A stretch of 17,588 nucleotides of DNA from Gyrodactylus bullatarudis (GCA_012064415.1 SSNU01000074.1:1-17588), one strand, 5' to 3'. Numbered from the stretch's first letter, positions 1 through 8,421 are shown. Notes: generated by a model from the letters alone, not told the origin. Numbers and translations are program-made.

Positions 1-3
1 AAA

Positions 4-522
4 TCAAGAAACAATCTGGAAGAGAACCAATGAGTTTAAGAGAATTATGGTTAATGTCTTTTCTTGATTGAGATTTAGATTCGTCAATTGTTCTCCTAAT
101 AAAGCTAGCAGTAAGAAAGGGTGGAGAAGAGGAAGAGGGCAAAGGCTAATATCTTCGAAGGGATTGAAAAGTGATACAAAGTGATCATTGAGAGCTTCAC
201 AAAAAGCTTTATCATTGAGCTCAGAGAAATTACTTATAGAGGAATTTCGATTGAGAAGTTTCTTAAATTTGGACCAGCCATTTCCAGGGGAAAATTTCAA
301 ATCACGGGCTATGAGATTTTCAAATGATTCAAGACAAACTAGGTTCAGATCCTCAAGACAGTCTAATTTTTTACGGAAGTTAATTGTTTCGCGGGTTGAG
401 TTAGCGATCATATAGTTGAATATGAACGAATTGAATTCATTATTGAAAAAAAGGAAATCCTTGTATCTCCAATAGAGAAAGGAAAGTCTCTTGAAATCAA
501 CAGTTTTCTTTCTTTCTTTCTT
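4..522 (-). pseudogene. LINE (CR1/Jockey-like) ORF2 fragment, linker between endonuclease and reverse transcriptase
   Basis: A minus-strand frame is open for 172 codons, from just after an in-frame TGA at 523-525 to a stop at 4-6. The first ATG is at 409-411, but the family likeness begins upstream of it (for example LSFLYWRYKDF), so this ATG is probably not a true start. The stretch NGWSKFKKLLNRN followed about 30 residues later by ALNDHFVSLFNPFED is the usual pattern just before the reverse transcriptase domain of non-LTR retrotransposons ('FW..I..L...' then 'FN.HF..VF'). Reverse transcriptase should follow at lower coordinates, outside the window. The last 30 or so residues before the stop no longer look like the family, so a frameshift near 60-90 is likely. 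The upstream break lies in a (TTTC)n run. The family call is from motif memory, not a search. Confidence 0.6.
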
Positions 523-524
523 TC
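504..524. repeat. (TTTC)n microsatellite
   Basis: About five tandem TTTC units. It lies at the upstream edge of the LINE open frame, so length change here may explain why that frame is closed further upstream. Confidence 0.85.
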
Positions 525-525
525 A

Positions 526-872
526 ATTCAAGCTCATATTCTCAAAATTCAAAATAATTATTCCTATAACCTTCAACTACCTTGTTTAGGACAGAACCTC
601 TGAGAAATGTACAATAGAGGGGATAGATTTTTCATTTCTAATATGTTTAATTTCATTTTCCCTGGATGAAAATTTTGGTTCGAATTAAGTGAATTTAAAG
701 TTCAATTTTTACTTAAAAATCTCTAAAATTTGATTTTATTTATTAAGTATTTTTTTGGTGGTGTTATGGTACTTGCTATATATATTTGTACATCTCTAAG
801 TCGATGGAGATGGTCTTCTCACATCTTGTATTAGAGTTTAGACAAGCAAACTCAATGTTAGATGATACTCTC
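526..872. other. No gene seen; AT-rich spacer
   Basis: No open frame of useful length, no repeat matched elsewhere in the window, and no convincing RNA gene. It could include decayed upstream LINE sequence. Confidence 0.4.
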
Positions 873-943
873 GGGGAAATAGCCCAGGGGTCAGAGCGTT
901 GAACTTTCACGCAAGAAGACCTTAGTTTTATCCTGGCTATGGT
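873..943 (+). repeat. tRNA-Glu(TTC)-like SINE head or pseudo-tRNA
   Basis: The sequence has a good A box (TAGCCCAGGGG at 880-890), a D-arm-like GCCC...GAGC, and a seven-base anticodon loop CTTTCAC, which would read as anticodon TTC (Glu). The B box (AGTTTTATCC) is degraded from GGTTCGANTCC. The 5' seven bases GGGGAAA do not pair with the expected 3' acceptor strand, so this is not a working tRNA gene. A tRNA-derived SINE head or old pseudogene is the best reading; the following AT-rich tail would suit a SINE body. Confidence 0.5.
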
Positions 944-1317
944 GTCCTGACGAATTTTAATGAATTTTAACGCATCTTAAAAATTTGATAATACTATTTT
1001 CAAGTAGTCAACGAAGATTTACAGGTTTTTGATAGGAATAGTTGATCCGTAAGACTTGTTTTACTCATACTATATTGAAAAATGATTGGGAAAATATTTT
1101 AGCTTCCATCATGAGAAATATGATCAAAATCAAATTTAGCTAATTTTTCATCACGTTAATTTTAATACAAAATCATTTTTTTTATTACAACCAATTCATA
1201 AATTGATTTTAGACCATATGTTTTATACTTCATTCGAATTCTCCCGAAGAGCCCATTCAGATTTCGACCCAGGCTAGAAATTGGAAATTTTTTCTGTTTT
1301 TCCAATTATGATTTCAT
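944..1317. other. No gene seen; AT-rich spacer, possibly SINE body
   Basis: No coding frame or recognisable element. The first part could be the tail of the tRNA-like unit that ends at 943. Confidence 0.3.
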
Positions 1318-1545
1318 GTGGATTTTCGGAAGTATTTGGAAATTCACGTGAATATATCGTAATAAAATTTCATAGGGAAAATAATCAAAAAATCAAAATT
1401 CAATTTTCACACTATGATGGGTTGATTCTCAAAATCTGATTCAGCTTTCGCAAAAGTGGGCCTCATTCAAAAAAAATCAAATTCCCCTTCTTTATGAAAA
1501 AATTGTGAACTTTGTAAAAGTCATAAATTCCCATCTTCATTGCCT
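1318..1545. repeat. Degraded fragment of the window's foldback family
   Basis: Its last part (TTTGTAAAAGTCATAAATTC then CCATCTTCAT) matches the outer arm of the foldback copies ending at 4997 and 11,323. Its first part (GTGGATTTTCGGAAGTATTTGG, shortened here) resembles 15,121-15,160. It is diverged and lacks the opposite arm. Confidence 0.45.
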
Positions 1546-1607
1546 TGAATTGAAACTATAAACTACTGAACATTTTAACACATTCTTTTATAAATTTTCA
1601 AACTTTA

Positions 1608-1615
1608 GTGTTGAA
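1608..1615. repeat. Left target-site duplication of the hAT-like MITE
   Basis: GTGTTGAA, an exact copy of the bases immediately after the element at 2053-2060. Confidence 0.8.
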
Positions 1616-2052
1616 TAGGCTAGGGTGAAATTTTTAACCTCATATTAAGACCAACTTTTCTGATAGAACTATCAATTCTAAGCATTATTTTGTATTGAAG
1701 CAAGTGTCGAAAATGACTCCCCATTATGTCATTCGGTTTTAAAAATCGCCGCTCAATTTTCAATGAATTTTTACTCCGCAATCACTAAAATCCGGAATAT
1801 CTTGGCCATTAAATAAATTTCTTAAGTTTTATCTTCAAAAATAGTAATCTTGTCATCAGGAGGGCCTTCATGCTTGATTTCGTTGTTTTATCATGTCCGT
1901 GGGATATTTTGGGAAAAATGGGCAATGACATAATGGAGAATGACTTTGACGCTCTAAAATTAAGCAAAACATGATCTGAGTACTAAAATTTATCAGAAAA
2001 GTAAGTCCTCTCGTGAGTTGTTCGGAGAAAAAAAACATTTTACCCTTGCCTA
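1616..2052. mobile_element. Non-autonomous hAT-like MITE (437 bp) with long imperfect terminal inverted repeats
   Basis: The left end begins TAGGCTAGGGTGAAA and the reverse complement of the right end begins TAGGCAAGGGTAAAA. Pairing continues inward for roughly 115-130 bp with shared blocks such as ACTTTTCTGATA and CATTATGTCATT (left 1616-1732, right about 1925-2052). The element is flanked exactly by GTGTTGAA at 1608-1615 and 2053-2060. An 8-bp duplication with T at position 2 and A at position 7 fits the hAT target preference. It has no coding capacity, as expected for a MITE mobilised by a transposase elsewhere. The ends and duplication are directly visible; the superfamily is inferred. 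Confidence 0.8.
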
Positions 2053-2060
2053 GTGTTGAA
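2053..2060. repeat. Right target-site duplication of the hAT-like MITE
   Basis: GTGTTGAA, the partner of 1608-1615. Confidence 0.8.
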
Positions 2061-2275
2061 TAACAAAACAGTACTAATTGTTTAAAATGAACAAAATAAG
2101 AATCAAATTTGAATGACGACTTGAATCTAATCTAATTTAAAAGTTTAAATAAATTTCTGATTTGAAAAGCTTTCTTTTCTAATCTAATAAATGCTGGATG
2201 CAAATTTCTTAAAAATAATAAAGTTAAGTGAGAAATAAAATTTCCATTTGTGAACAGAAAAGGAATAGAAATCAC

Positions 2276-2885
2276 ATAAAGCTAGTTGACATGTGAATTG
2301 AAGATTGTAAGAATTTACGATTTTTCACAAAAAGCTCGATATTTTTTGAATTCTAAATGGAATGAGCTAATAAGTTGTTGATATTCAAAAAAATTCCAAG
2401 AATATTCAATCTGACCAGAATTAGGCCAAATTTTCGAGAATGTACCAAATTTCCATTTTTTCAACTTTTGAAACCCAAAATTTTTATTGATTTCGATGAT
2501 TCGAAGCAGTCAAGTACTGTTATTTGTGATCAACATTAGACAAATTATTCGAATTTGGCCATAGAGATAATAGAGATTTTGGATAATTTGCCTTTGTGAT
2601 CGAAAAACCTAAATGGTTCGAATCCCACAGTAATGACGAATTTCAGTGAACTTCTGCAAGTGAATTCGATGAAAATTTTGGGTTCAAAAGTTGAAAAAGT
2701 GGAAATTTGGTGCATTTTCGAAATCCAAAAATTGGCCTTATTTTGGTCAGATTGAATTTTCTTGTAATTTTGTTGAATGTCAACAACTTATTAGCTCATT
2801 CCATTTAGAATTCAAAAAATTATTTTTTCTTTGAAAAATACCGAGTTTGTAAAAATAGTAAATCTTCATGTCAATTAGGTTTAGA
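2276..2885. repeat. Foldback element with about 210-bp arms
   Basis: The left arm (about 2276-2500) and right arm (about 2670-2885) are imperfect inverted copies. Clear pairs include TTTTTTGAATTCTAAATGG against CCATTTAGAATTCAAAAAA, AATGAGCTAATAAGTTGTTG against CAACAACTTATTAGCTCATT, and CAAATTTCCA against TGGAAATTTG. The outer ends belong to the same family as the arms at 3037, 4997 and 10,597. The loop (2500-2670) holds a tRNA-like module. There is no open frame of note. A clean target duplication was not found, so the ends are approximate. Confidence 0.7.
2555..2628 (+). repeat. tRNA-like module with a perfect B box inside the foldback loop
   Basis: GGTTCGAATCC at 2615-2625 is an exact B-box consensus, followed by CAC. 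An upstream TTGGCCATAGAGATAATAG is a weak, probably insertion-disrupted A box, and TTTGCCTTTGTGATCG sits where an anticodon arm would lie. I read it as a tRNA-derived SINE head rather than a functional tRNA because the A box and acceptor pairing are poor. Confidence 0.4.
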
Positions 2886-3036
2886 ACAAGGTGTATCTGA
2901 ATATATATAGCATATTGAAATTCATAAATCGATAGAGTCTTCTCCTGAGAATCTCAGGCTGAGATTAGCCATCCAAACGTTTAGGGCAATACACAAGACT
3001 TCTTTTTTTATTCCTTAGATAGGTCAAAAACATGAT

Positions 3037-3221
3037 GATGTAAATTTGGTTGATTTGAAGTTAGGAATCTATGATTTTTACGAAAACCTCGATATTTTAA
3101 TCAAAAATGAAAAATTTTGAAGATTTTTTACGATTTGATAAAGTAATTCTAAAAAAAATTTGCAAAATGAATCAATTTTCGATTTGGTGCCAAAATTCCA
3201 TTTATATTCGAATTTTGAGCG
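3037..3221. repeat. Foldback family, left arm of a split copy
   Basis: GATTTGAAGTTAGGAATCTA, then a CTCGAT block, then TTTGGTGCCAAAATTCC and GAATTTTGAGC follow the same order as the left arm at 10,597-10,815. Similarity stops abruptly after GAATTTTGAGC, just before a 90-bp direct repeat. Confidence 0.6.
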
Positions 3222-3230
3222 GCTAATTTG

Positions 3231-3322
3231 TTCCCTCTTGTTTTCTGTAGTTATTTTTCTGATTGACAAAGAGACTAAGGACTATTTAACATCGATGAAA
3301 TGAAAACGAATTCCTTGCGTTG
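3231..3322 (+). repeat. 90-bp direct repeat, copy 1
   Basis: It shares order and most bases with 5283-5373, including the exact 29-base stretch at 3290-3311 and neighbours (TTTAACATCGATGAAATGAA and AAACGAAT) and the end CCTTGCG. I estimate about 85-88 percent identity by eye. Its nature is unknown. Confidence 0.7.
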
Positions 3323-3353
3323 TGAGTTTTCATGACAAATTTTTGAAAGATCC

Positions 3354-3510
3354 ACCATTTTCGAGGGATTTGTTAAAATTTTATCAATTTTCAAGTAGTG
3401 AAAATGATCGAAAAATCAAAATTCGACTCCCAACCATAATGAAGTTATGCATTAGAACAGATTCAGCATATTTGGCTTTCTTGTCTTATTCAATGTCACA
3501 AAAAGACTCA
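3354..3510 (-). repeat. Foldback family core, inverted relative to the copy at 10.9 kb
   Basis: The reverse complement of 10,895-11,035 aligns with this stretch; TTTTCAAGTAGTGAAAATGA is identical in both, and CTCCCAA.C.ATAATGA and ATGCATTAG/ATGCATCAG blocks follow in order. In the 10.6-kb element the core lies in the opposite sense relative to its left arm. The frame open at 3322-3561 overlaps this repeat and has no support as a gene. Confidence 0.55.
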
Positions 3511-3561
3511 TTAGGGATTTTTTATCTGCAAGGTAACAAAAGATATTCTGGATTCGTTTGA

Positions 3562-4726
3562 AATTTTTTTCTAATTTTGATCTCAAACGTTCTTGTTTAA
3601 TAGCTACCGTTTTCTGAATGCAATAAAAGTTTCGAGGTCGAGGTTGTTATTCAGAAATGCCCCCCTCCCCTGAACCACCTGTGTTATAAACATTGAAGAA
3701 GGCATACACTTGACTGAGGAACTCTAAATTGATGTTTGAGGATCATTTCAATCGATACATCCTGACTCTTCTAGAATTTTACCATTGAAAGTCAACAACG
3801 ATATTCTTATCTTGAATTTGTTTTGTATTTTTTCATGTTCAAGATATTATGACAAATATTTATTTTTTTTGAATACATCAAAGAGTAATCCTGAATATGT
3901 TTAAACAATCTTCAAAAGAATCTATTTTTGAAAATACTTTTTTACACTATTTTCTTGTATAAAAAACCTCATAAAAACCTTGAAAGGAATCATGTTTTAT
4001 CGATTCCTTTCCTTTGAATTAAGAGGAAATTAAATACTGATAAAGAAGAAAGTGGAGTTGTAGAATTTATCACTATGGTACTCCTTCCTTTGCTTTGAGC
4101 TAAAATGACCATTTTTAAGGCATTTAAAATACATTTTATCGGATTCAAGAATACATTTATCTCAAAATTGAGCTTTAGAAATAAAAATTTCATCTAAATC
4201 AATTTTGCTGCTTGAAAATTAGTGAAAAACAAATGGAAATCACCATGACTGGAACAGAACCTTTAGAAATCTTTTTGGTAGATAATTAGGACTCGTCAGT
4301 ACTTGAAAATAAATTGCTCAACAAAGTTTATTTCAGCTTGAGCATTGTTTTTTTTACCCAGTTTGAATATGCAAAAGTTTGGATTAAATCAAATGAAAGA
4401 TTAGTTTGTTTAAAAGATTGATTGATTGCCTACTTAGATTCTCAAGTTTCCCGGACTATTGAATTACACCAAGTTAATTAAATTTTCAAGAAAAGATATC
4501 GAATTTATCTCAAACATACTGAAGCTAAAGATTTACCAAGAAAGATTAATTAGTGGAATGAGTGATAAAAAACTTTTTAGTCTTCATTAGATAGGAGATT
4601 TATTGAAATACAAGAACGAGTACGATTCAATGAGCTACTTGAACTAAGATGAAAAATATTTATCCCCGAGTATCTCCTAAATGGAAATTAGTTCTTCGAA
4701 AAACGTTTGCTGATTCCAAATCAGTT
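3562..4726. other. No supported gene; AT-rich spacer between parts of the split foldback
   Basis: A 67-codon minus frame at 3990-4193 (starting MKFLFLKLNFEIN) has no acceptor, donor or family likeness that would support it. No tRNA, LINE or transposon end was recognised here. Confidence 0.4.
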
Positions 4727-4997
4727 TAGTCTTTCTTGATCCTGAAAAAACTCTTTTGATCAACCTCCAATATTCAAAACAATAAAAATTTTCGGTTCAA
4801 AGTTCTAAAAAAATGGGATTTTGGCGCCAAATCGAAATTTGAAAAATTTTTTTCAGAATTTTTTTCTTCACCTGGTATAATTGGGCAACATGGGTAGGAT
4901 TCCAAAAAATCTTTTAAAAATTTGAATTTTTGATGAAAAATCGAGATTTCTGTAAAAATCATAGATTCCCAACTTCATATTAATTAGCTTCAAATGA
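4727..4997. repeat. Foldback family, right arm of a split copy
   Basis: GATCCTGAAAAAACTCTTTTGATC, shortened here to its ends, and GGGATTTTGGCGCCA then TAGGATTCCAAAAAATC and AGATTCCCAACTTCATAT occur in the same order as 11,068-11,310. It is the inverted partner of 3037-3221. The minus frame at 4774-4962 is a by-product of this repeat. Confidence 0.65.
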
Positions 4998-5282
4998 ATG
5001 ATTGATTTCCTGATTCTGGGGAGTTCCCAATTGTTGACTAAAGTTTCTGCAGAATTCCCAAGTTAAGAGATTGCCTGTGACTAGTGAATAGTCGGAGAAT
5101 CTGAATACCAAGAGTCCAGATTCACATTAGTTTTCAAAATTACTGATGAAAGGAAAACATTTATTTTATAAATAATCAATTTACTACATCGGTTGTCGAT
5201 TTTGCACTAGGATTTTAGCTTGTCAATTTTCTAAATTTTTTCTAATTTCGTCTAACTCTATTTCAGATCTATAGGACATTTA

Positions 5283-5373
5283 CCCCCTCTTGTTTTGTAG
5301 TAATTTTTCTGAATTACAAAGAAACTAAGGGCTTTTTAACATCGATGAAATGAAAACGAATCCCTTGCGGTGA
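5283..5373 (+). repeat. 90-bp direct repeat, copy 2
   Basis: Partner of 3231-3322, same orientation, ending CCCTTGCGGTG. It lies about 0.74 kb upstream of the piggyBac-like ORF. Neither copy starts with the expected TTAACCC, so it is not assigned as a transposon end. Confidence 0.7.
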
Positions 5374-6112
5374 GGAAAAATCTTGTTGTTTTAGATTTAA
5401 AAAAATTTTTTCCATTTTCTCATAGATTTCGAAAATTGAATAATTAACACTTGAGTTTATCAATATTTTGAAGTTGTTTGAAGAGTAAGATTTTGCTGGG
5501 ATACAAAAATTTCCTATTAATTCATTTTTTAATATTTAAGCGACATCAACAACAACAAACTGTTAAGTTCATGAGAAAAATATTTTTACCATAACTGAAA
5601 AAGCTAAATCATTTTCTCGGGATCCTTCCCATCTGACTATCAATGGCAGCTTTAGTCATCAGGTTCATCCATATCAAACTTTTTCTCGTCAGAAATTATG
5701 ATTTTATCCCAAAAGTCTCTTTGATATAATATGTCCTTGATCTATTCAGATCGAATATTCAAATGGGCATTTTACGGACTTCATTAAAAAGAGAACTTTG
5801 GACATTTTTTCAATAATTTTAGGATTATACTCAAATCTTGTTTGGCCTGATTGAGGTTCACAAGATTTTAAATAACATTCTTCTAAGCTATCCTATTAAA
5901 AATTTTAGTCCTTTTCAATCTCTTACCAGGTTCTTTTGGGATTTTTTATATTTCTGATATTTTTGATTTTGTTATTTATTTTTAGAGAACATTAGGATCT
6001 GTATAGAATTTTCCATTATTTTCAAAACTTAAAATTTAAGTATTTTAAGCGTCTTGAGCTCTTATTTATTGAAGAGATAGTTTAGAGGAAATATCTTTTA
6101 TCCGAAGAGGAC
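5374..6112. other. Upstream flank of the piggyBac relic; left end not found
   Basis: The left terminus should begin TTAACCCTTG if it mirrored the right end at 7667. No such sequence is present here or further upstream in the window. The stretch is AT-rich with no gene. Confidence 0.5.
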
Positions 6113-6967
6113 ATGGTAATATCTGATCTCAGTAAAGAAGAAGAAGACCCAGACGTTTCAATATCTCTGCCAAATCATGAAGTTCTTCTATCCAAATGCT
6201 CCTCATACACCTATACACATATGCCTAGTATCAAAAGAAAAACTACCTCAGAAAGAATATGTAAATTCACACCTGGGTTGACAGTGTATTCCAAAAAGGC
6301 GGTTGAAATTTCAGAATTTTTCGATTTATTCATTGATCCTGAAATACTTGAGGATATCACCAAACATACAAATGAGTATGCTCTATTCATAGATAAAAAC
6401 TTCAAATTACTAACTATAACAGAACTTCAAAGATGGATTGGAATCTGTTTATACTTTGGAGTTGCCAAGCAGAAATCCATGGAATTATCAGAACTCTGGA
6501 CAGGATATTTTGCTCACCCTACTGTGAAAGAAGCAATGAGTTACAATCGCTTTTCCTTGATCAAAAAGTATATTCGATTCGACAACAAACTTAGTAGACC
6601 AACTCAACGAGACAAACTGCGACCTATCAGATGTATTTTTGATAAGTTTATAGCGAACTGTTCAAAAGCATACGTCCCTACTGATCAGCTAACAATTGAT
6701 GAACAGCTTGTAGGATTCAAGGGTAAATGCCCATTTAGAATGTATATCCCATCGAAACCAGAAAGATATGGGATATTTGATGCAAAGAATTCCTATCTAC
6801 TCAATGCTCAAATTTACATCGGCAAGGAGAACAATAAAGTAGATAAAAATCAGGGTGATCGTGTAGTCAAAGAACTCTCCTATCCAATTTTGAAATCTGG
6901 AAGAACTATCATTGCTTATAACTTTTTCTCGAGCATGGATATTGTGACGTACCTGAAAAAAAAATAG
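6113..6967 (+). CDS. piggyBac-like transposase, N-terminal frame (284 codons plus stop)
   Basis: Open from ATG 6113 to TAG 6965-6967. The sequence upstream stays acidic in frame (...SEED before the ATG), so the true start is uncertain. It holds the first two catalytic Asp residues and ends in KKK where the A9 run shifts frame. Past the run, frame 3 continues the family sequence (TTYVGTVRKNRRFLPASF), which shows that the stop is not the natural end. Confidence 0.8.
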   Translation: MVISDLSKEEEDPDVSISLPNHEVLLSKCSSYTYTHMPSIKRKTTSERICKFTPGLTVYSKKAVEISEFFDLFIDPEILEDITKHTNEYALFIDKNFKLLTITELQRWIGICLYFGVAKQKSMELSELWTGYFAHPTVKEAMSYNRFSLIKKYIRFDNKLSRPTQRDKLRPIRCIFDKFIANCSKAYVPTDQLTIDEQLVGFKGKCPFRMYIPSKPERYGIFDAKNSYLLNAQIYIGKENNKVDKNQGDRVVKELSYPILKSGRTIIAYNFFSSMDIVTYLKKK

Positions 6968-7590
6968 GACAACTTATGTTGGAACTGTTCGTAAGAATAG
7001 AAGATTTTTACCAGCTTCATTTCAACAGAAAAAATAGAGGAAAATACACGAGAGTATATTTTCCATGAAGATGCAACCTAACTAAGATTTGGTCAGAAGA
7101 AAAATGTTCCAATTGTCATGATATCCTCTCTACATTGTGACTTGGATGAAGAAGATCGGAAGATTCCTGAAATAATTGATTATTATAATCATACGAAAGG
7201 AGGCGTTGATGTTCTAGACCAACTGGTCGGATATTATACGTGCAAACGAAAAACAGCTAGATGGCCTTTGAAAATTTTCTGGAATATAGTTGATATTGCC
7301 GCCTACAATTCTTACATATTATATGGAATAAAATGGCCTCAAATAGTTAGTAAGAAAAATAAAAGATCAAGAAGAAATTATATTGTTGAATTAGCAATGA
7401 ATCTAATGAAAAAAGAAAAAAATATCCTTGAAGATTTTAGTCCTCCAAAAAAACGCAAAAAAATCTGTTCAAAACAATCAAGATGCGACTGTGGACGAAA
7501 TCAAGACAGAAAAACCAAAAAAAATGTTATAAATGTGATAAATTTATATGCAAAGAGCATACTTATTCCTTGTGTAAAGATTGCTTATGA
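6113..7590 (+). pseudogene. piggyBac-like transposase, broken by frameshifts and a stop
   Basis: The protein matches the piggyBac DDE family (DDE_Tnp_1_7). The first frame (6113-6967) starts with an acidic N-terminus; TIDEQLVGFKGKCPFRMYIP carries the first catalytic Asp (residue 196) and FDAKNSYLLNAQIYIG the second (residue 223). The second frame (open at 7118-7636, in-frame upstream sequence from about 7028) carries GGVDVLDQLVGYYTCKR with the third catalytic Asp (GAT at 7208) and the nearby Asp at 7217. Damage: one extra A in the A9 run 6956-6964; one A short in the A6 run 7029-7034; a TAA at 7079-7081; one A short in the A8 run 7517-7524. In the shifted frame the usual C-terminal Cys-rich finger appears (C-Y-K-C, C-K-E-H, C-K-D-C) and ends at TGA 7588-7590. 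About five residues normally between YGI and DAK are missing, and the conserved Asp of the 'DN(F/W)FTS' motif is Tyr (AYNFFSS, residue 269). A decayed copy is most likely. Confidence 0.88.
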
Positions 7591-7636
7591 AATTAAAAAT
7601 TATTTTGTTGAAATTCACATAGTTTTTTCGATGTAA
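7118..7636 (+). CDS. piggyBac-like transposase, C-terminal frame
   Basis: Contains the third catalytic Asp motif GGVDVLDQ and the following ARWPLKIFWNIVDIAAYNSY, both hallmark piggyBac sequence. The ATG at 7118 is an internal Met: family-like sequence (RFGQKKNVPIV) precedes it in frame, after the TAA at 7079. After the A8 run at 7517-7524 the frame is wrong; the last 38 or so residues up to 7636 are not the family's C-terminus. Confidence 0.8.
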   Translation: MISSLHCDLDEEDRKIPEIIDYYNHTKGGVDVLDQLVGYYTCKRKTARWPLKIFWNIVDIAAYNSYILYGIKWPQIVSKKNKRSRRNYIVELAMNLMKKEKNILEDFSPPKKRKKICSKQSRCDCGRNQDRKTKKNVINVINLYAKSILIPCVKIAYEIKNYFVEIHIVFSM

Positions 7637-7670
7637 CGGGATTTTTTTACATCGCAAGGACAAGGGTTAA
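7629..7670 (+). repeat. piggyBac right terminus: subterminal hairpin, CAAGGG end and TTAA target site
   Basis: CGATGTAA (7629-7636) and TTACATCG (7647-7654) form an 8-bp perfect inverted repeat around a 10-base loop; then GCAAGGACAAGGG runs directly into TTAA at 7667-7670. piggyBac elements end in CCC...GGG bordered by a duplicated TTAA, so this is the expected right end, 77 bp after the natural stop codon. The matching left end was not found. Confidence 0.65.
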
Positions 7671-8296
7671 AATTCAAAAATATTTTTTTGAAAATTATGA
7701 TTAAATTTATAAAATTCTAGATCATAATGCCATCTCAGATTTTTTCGGTGAAAAGTACTCCAAATAAAGAAGATTAAAAGTGCCTCACATATTATTTTCG
7801 TTTGAAATTTCAATATATATATATTTACCTTTACTGCAAAAGTTATGATAGGTAACAATTTCGTCTAGGTATCATTTGATAGACAATTTTTCTATGAATC
7901 TAATGGTCTTAATTTGAAAAATCAGAAATTCTCAGTTACTACAGAGATTTAAAAGAATATGGCATAATCCATTCTATCATTTAGGCTAAACAAATCTCAT
8001 AAAAGTTTGAAAGATATGTCTAATCTTTGATAAAATAACCGAAACTATTAAAATCAAGTTTTCATCTACTTATTAGTAGATGAGAAATTCAATAGAAAAT
8101 TGACTTTCTTATATGGAATCAAAAGAATCCTTATTGAATAGAATTCTCACTTGAATCTCATTTAGAATTGTTTTTGAATTTTTTCCTTGATTGGTTTTCC
8201 TACCGTCTCGATAGGGTCAATACATTTTCTTCCACATTTTGAATTATAATAATTAAAAACAGATACAAAGTTTCTACACATCAACATTTGAATCAA
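7671..8296. other. No gene seen; flank between piggyBac relic and host gene 3' end
   Basis: AT-rich, no coding signal on either strand. The 63-codon minus frame at 7667-7858 has no supporting features. Confidence 0.45.
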
Positions 8297-8302
8297 TTTA
8301 TT
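8297..8302 (-). promoter_or_regulatory. Polyadenylation signal AATAAA of the four-exon gene
   Basis: The minus strand reads CCTGTAATAAATTG, 120 bases beyond the stop codon at 8422-8424. Position and hexamer fit a 3' end, giving a short 3' UTR. Confidence 0.5.
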
Positions 8303-8421
8303 ACAGGATCACGATAAAAATAAAAACGGGTGCAAAAATAAACATTCTTCATCAATTTAAATTCTACAATGGAAATCTACGAGGACAGACAAGTCATGAC
8401 AAAGTTTACAGTATTTTCGTT

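Noticed and set aside
188..415. Plus-strand 75-codon frame
   Set aside because: It is the antisense shadow of the LINE frame on the minus strand.
3078..3269. Minus-strand 63-codon frame
   Set aside because: It spans the foldback arm and the start of the 90-bp repeat, and has no family likeness.
3322..3561. Plus-strand 79-codon frame
   Set aside because: It overlaps the foldback core that recurs at 10.9-11.0 kb and begins at a GTG, so it is repeat sequence.
5283..5373. Left terminus of the piggyBac element
   Set aside because: It lacks TTAACCC at an edge, and a second copy at 3231 has no transposase nearby.
6211..6405. Minus-strand 64-codon frame
   Set aside because: Antisense shadow of the transposase.
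7525..7590. Programmed frameshift to make the piggyBac C-terminus
   Set aside because: The A8 run could slip, but the other frameshifts and the stop in the same copy point to decay or sequence error.
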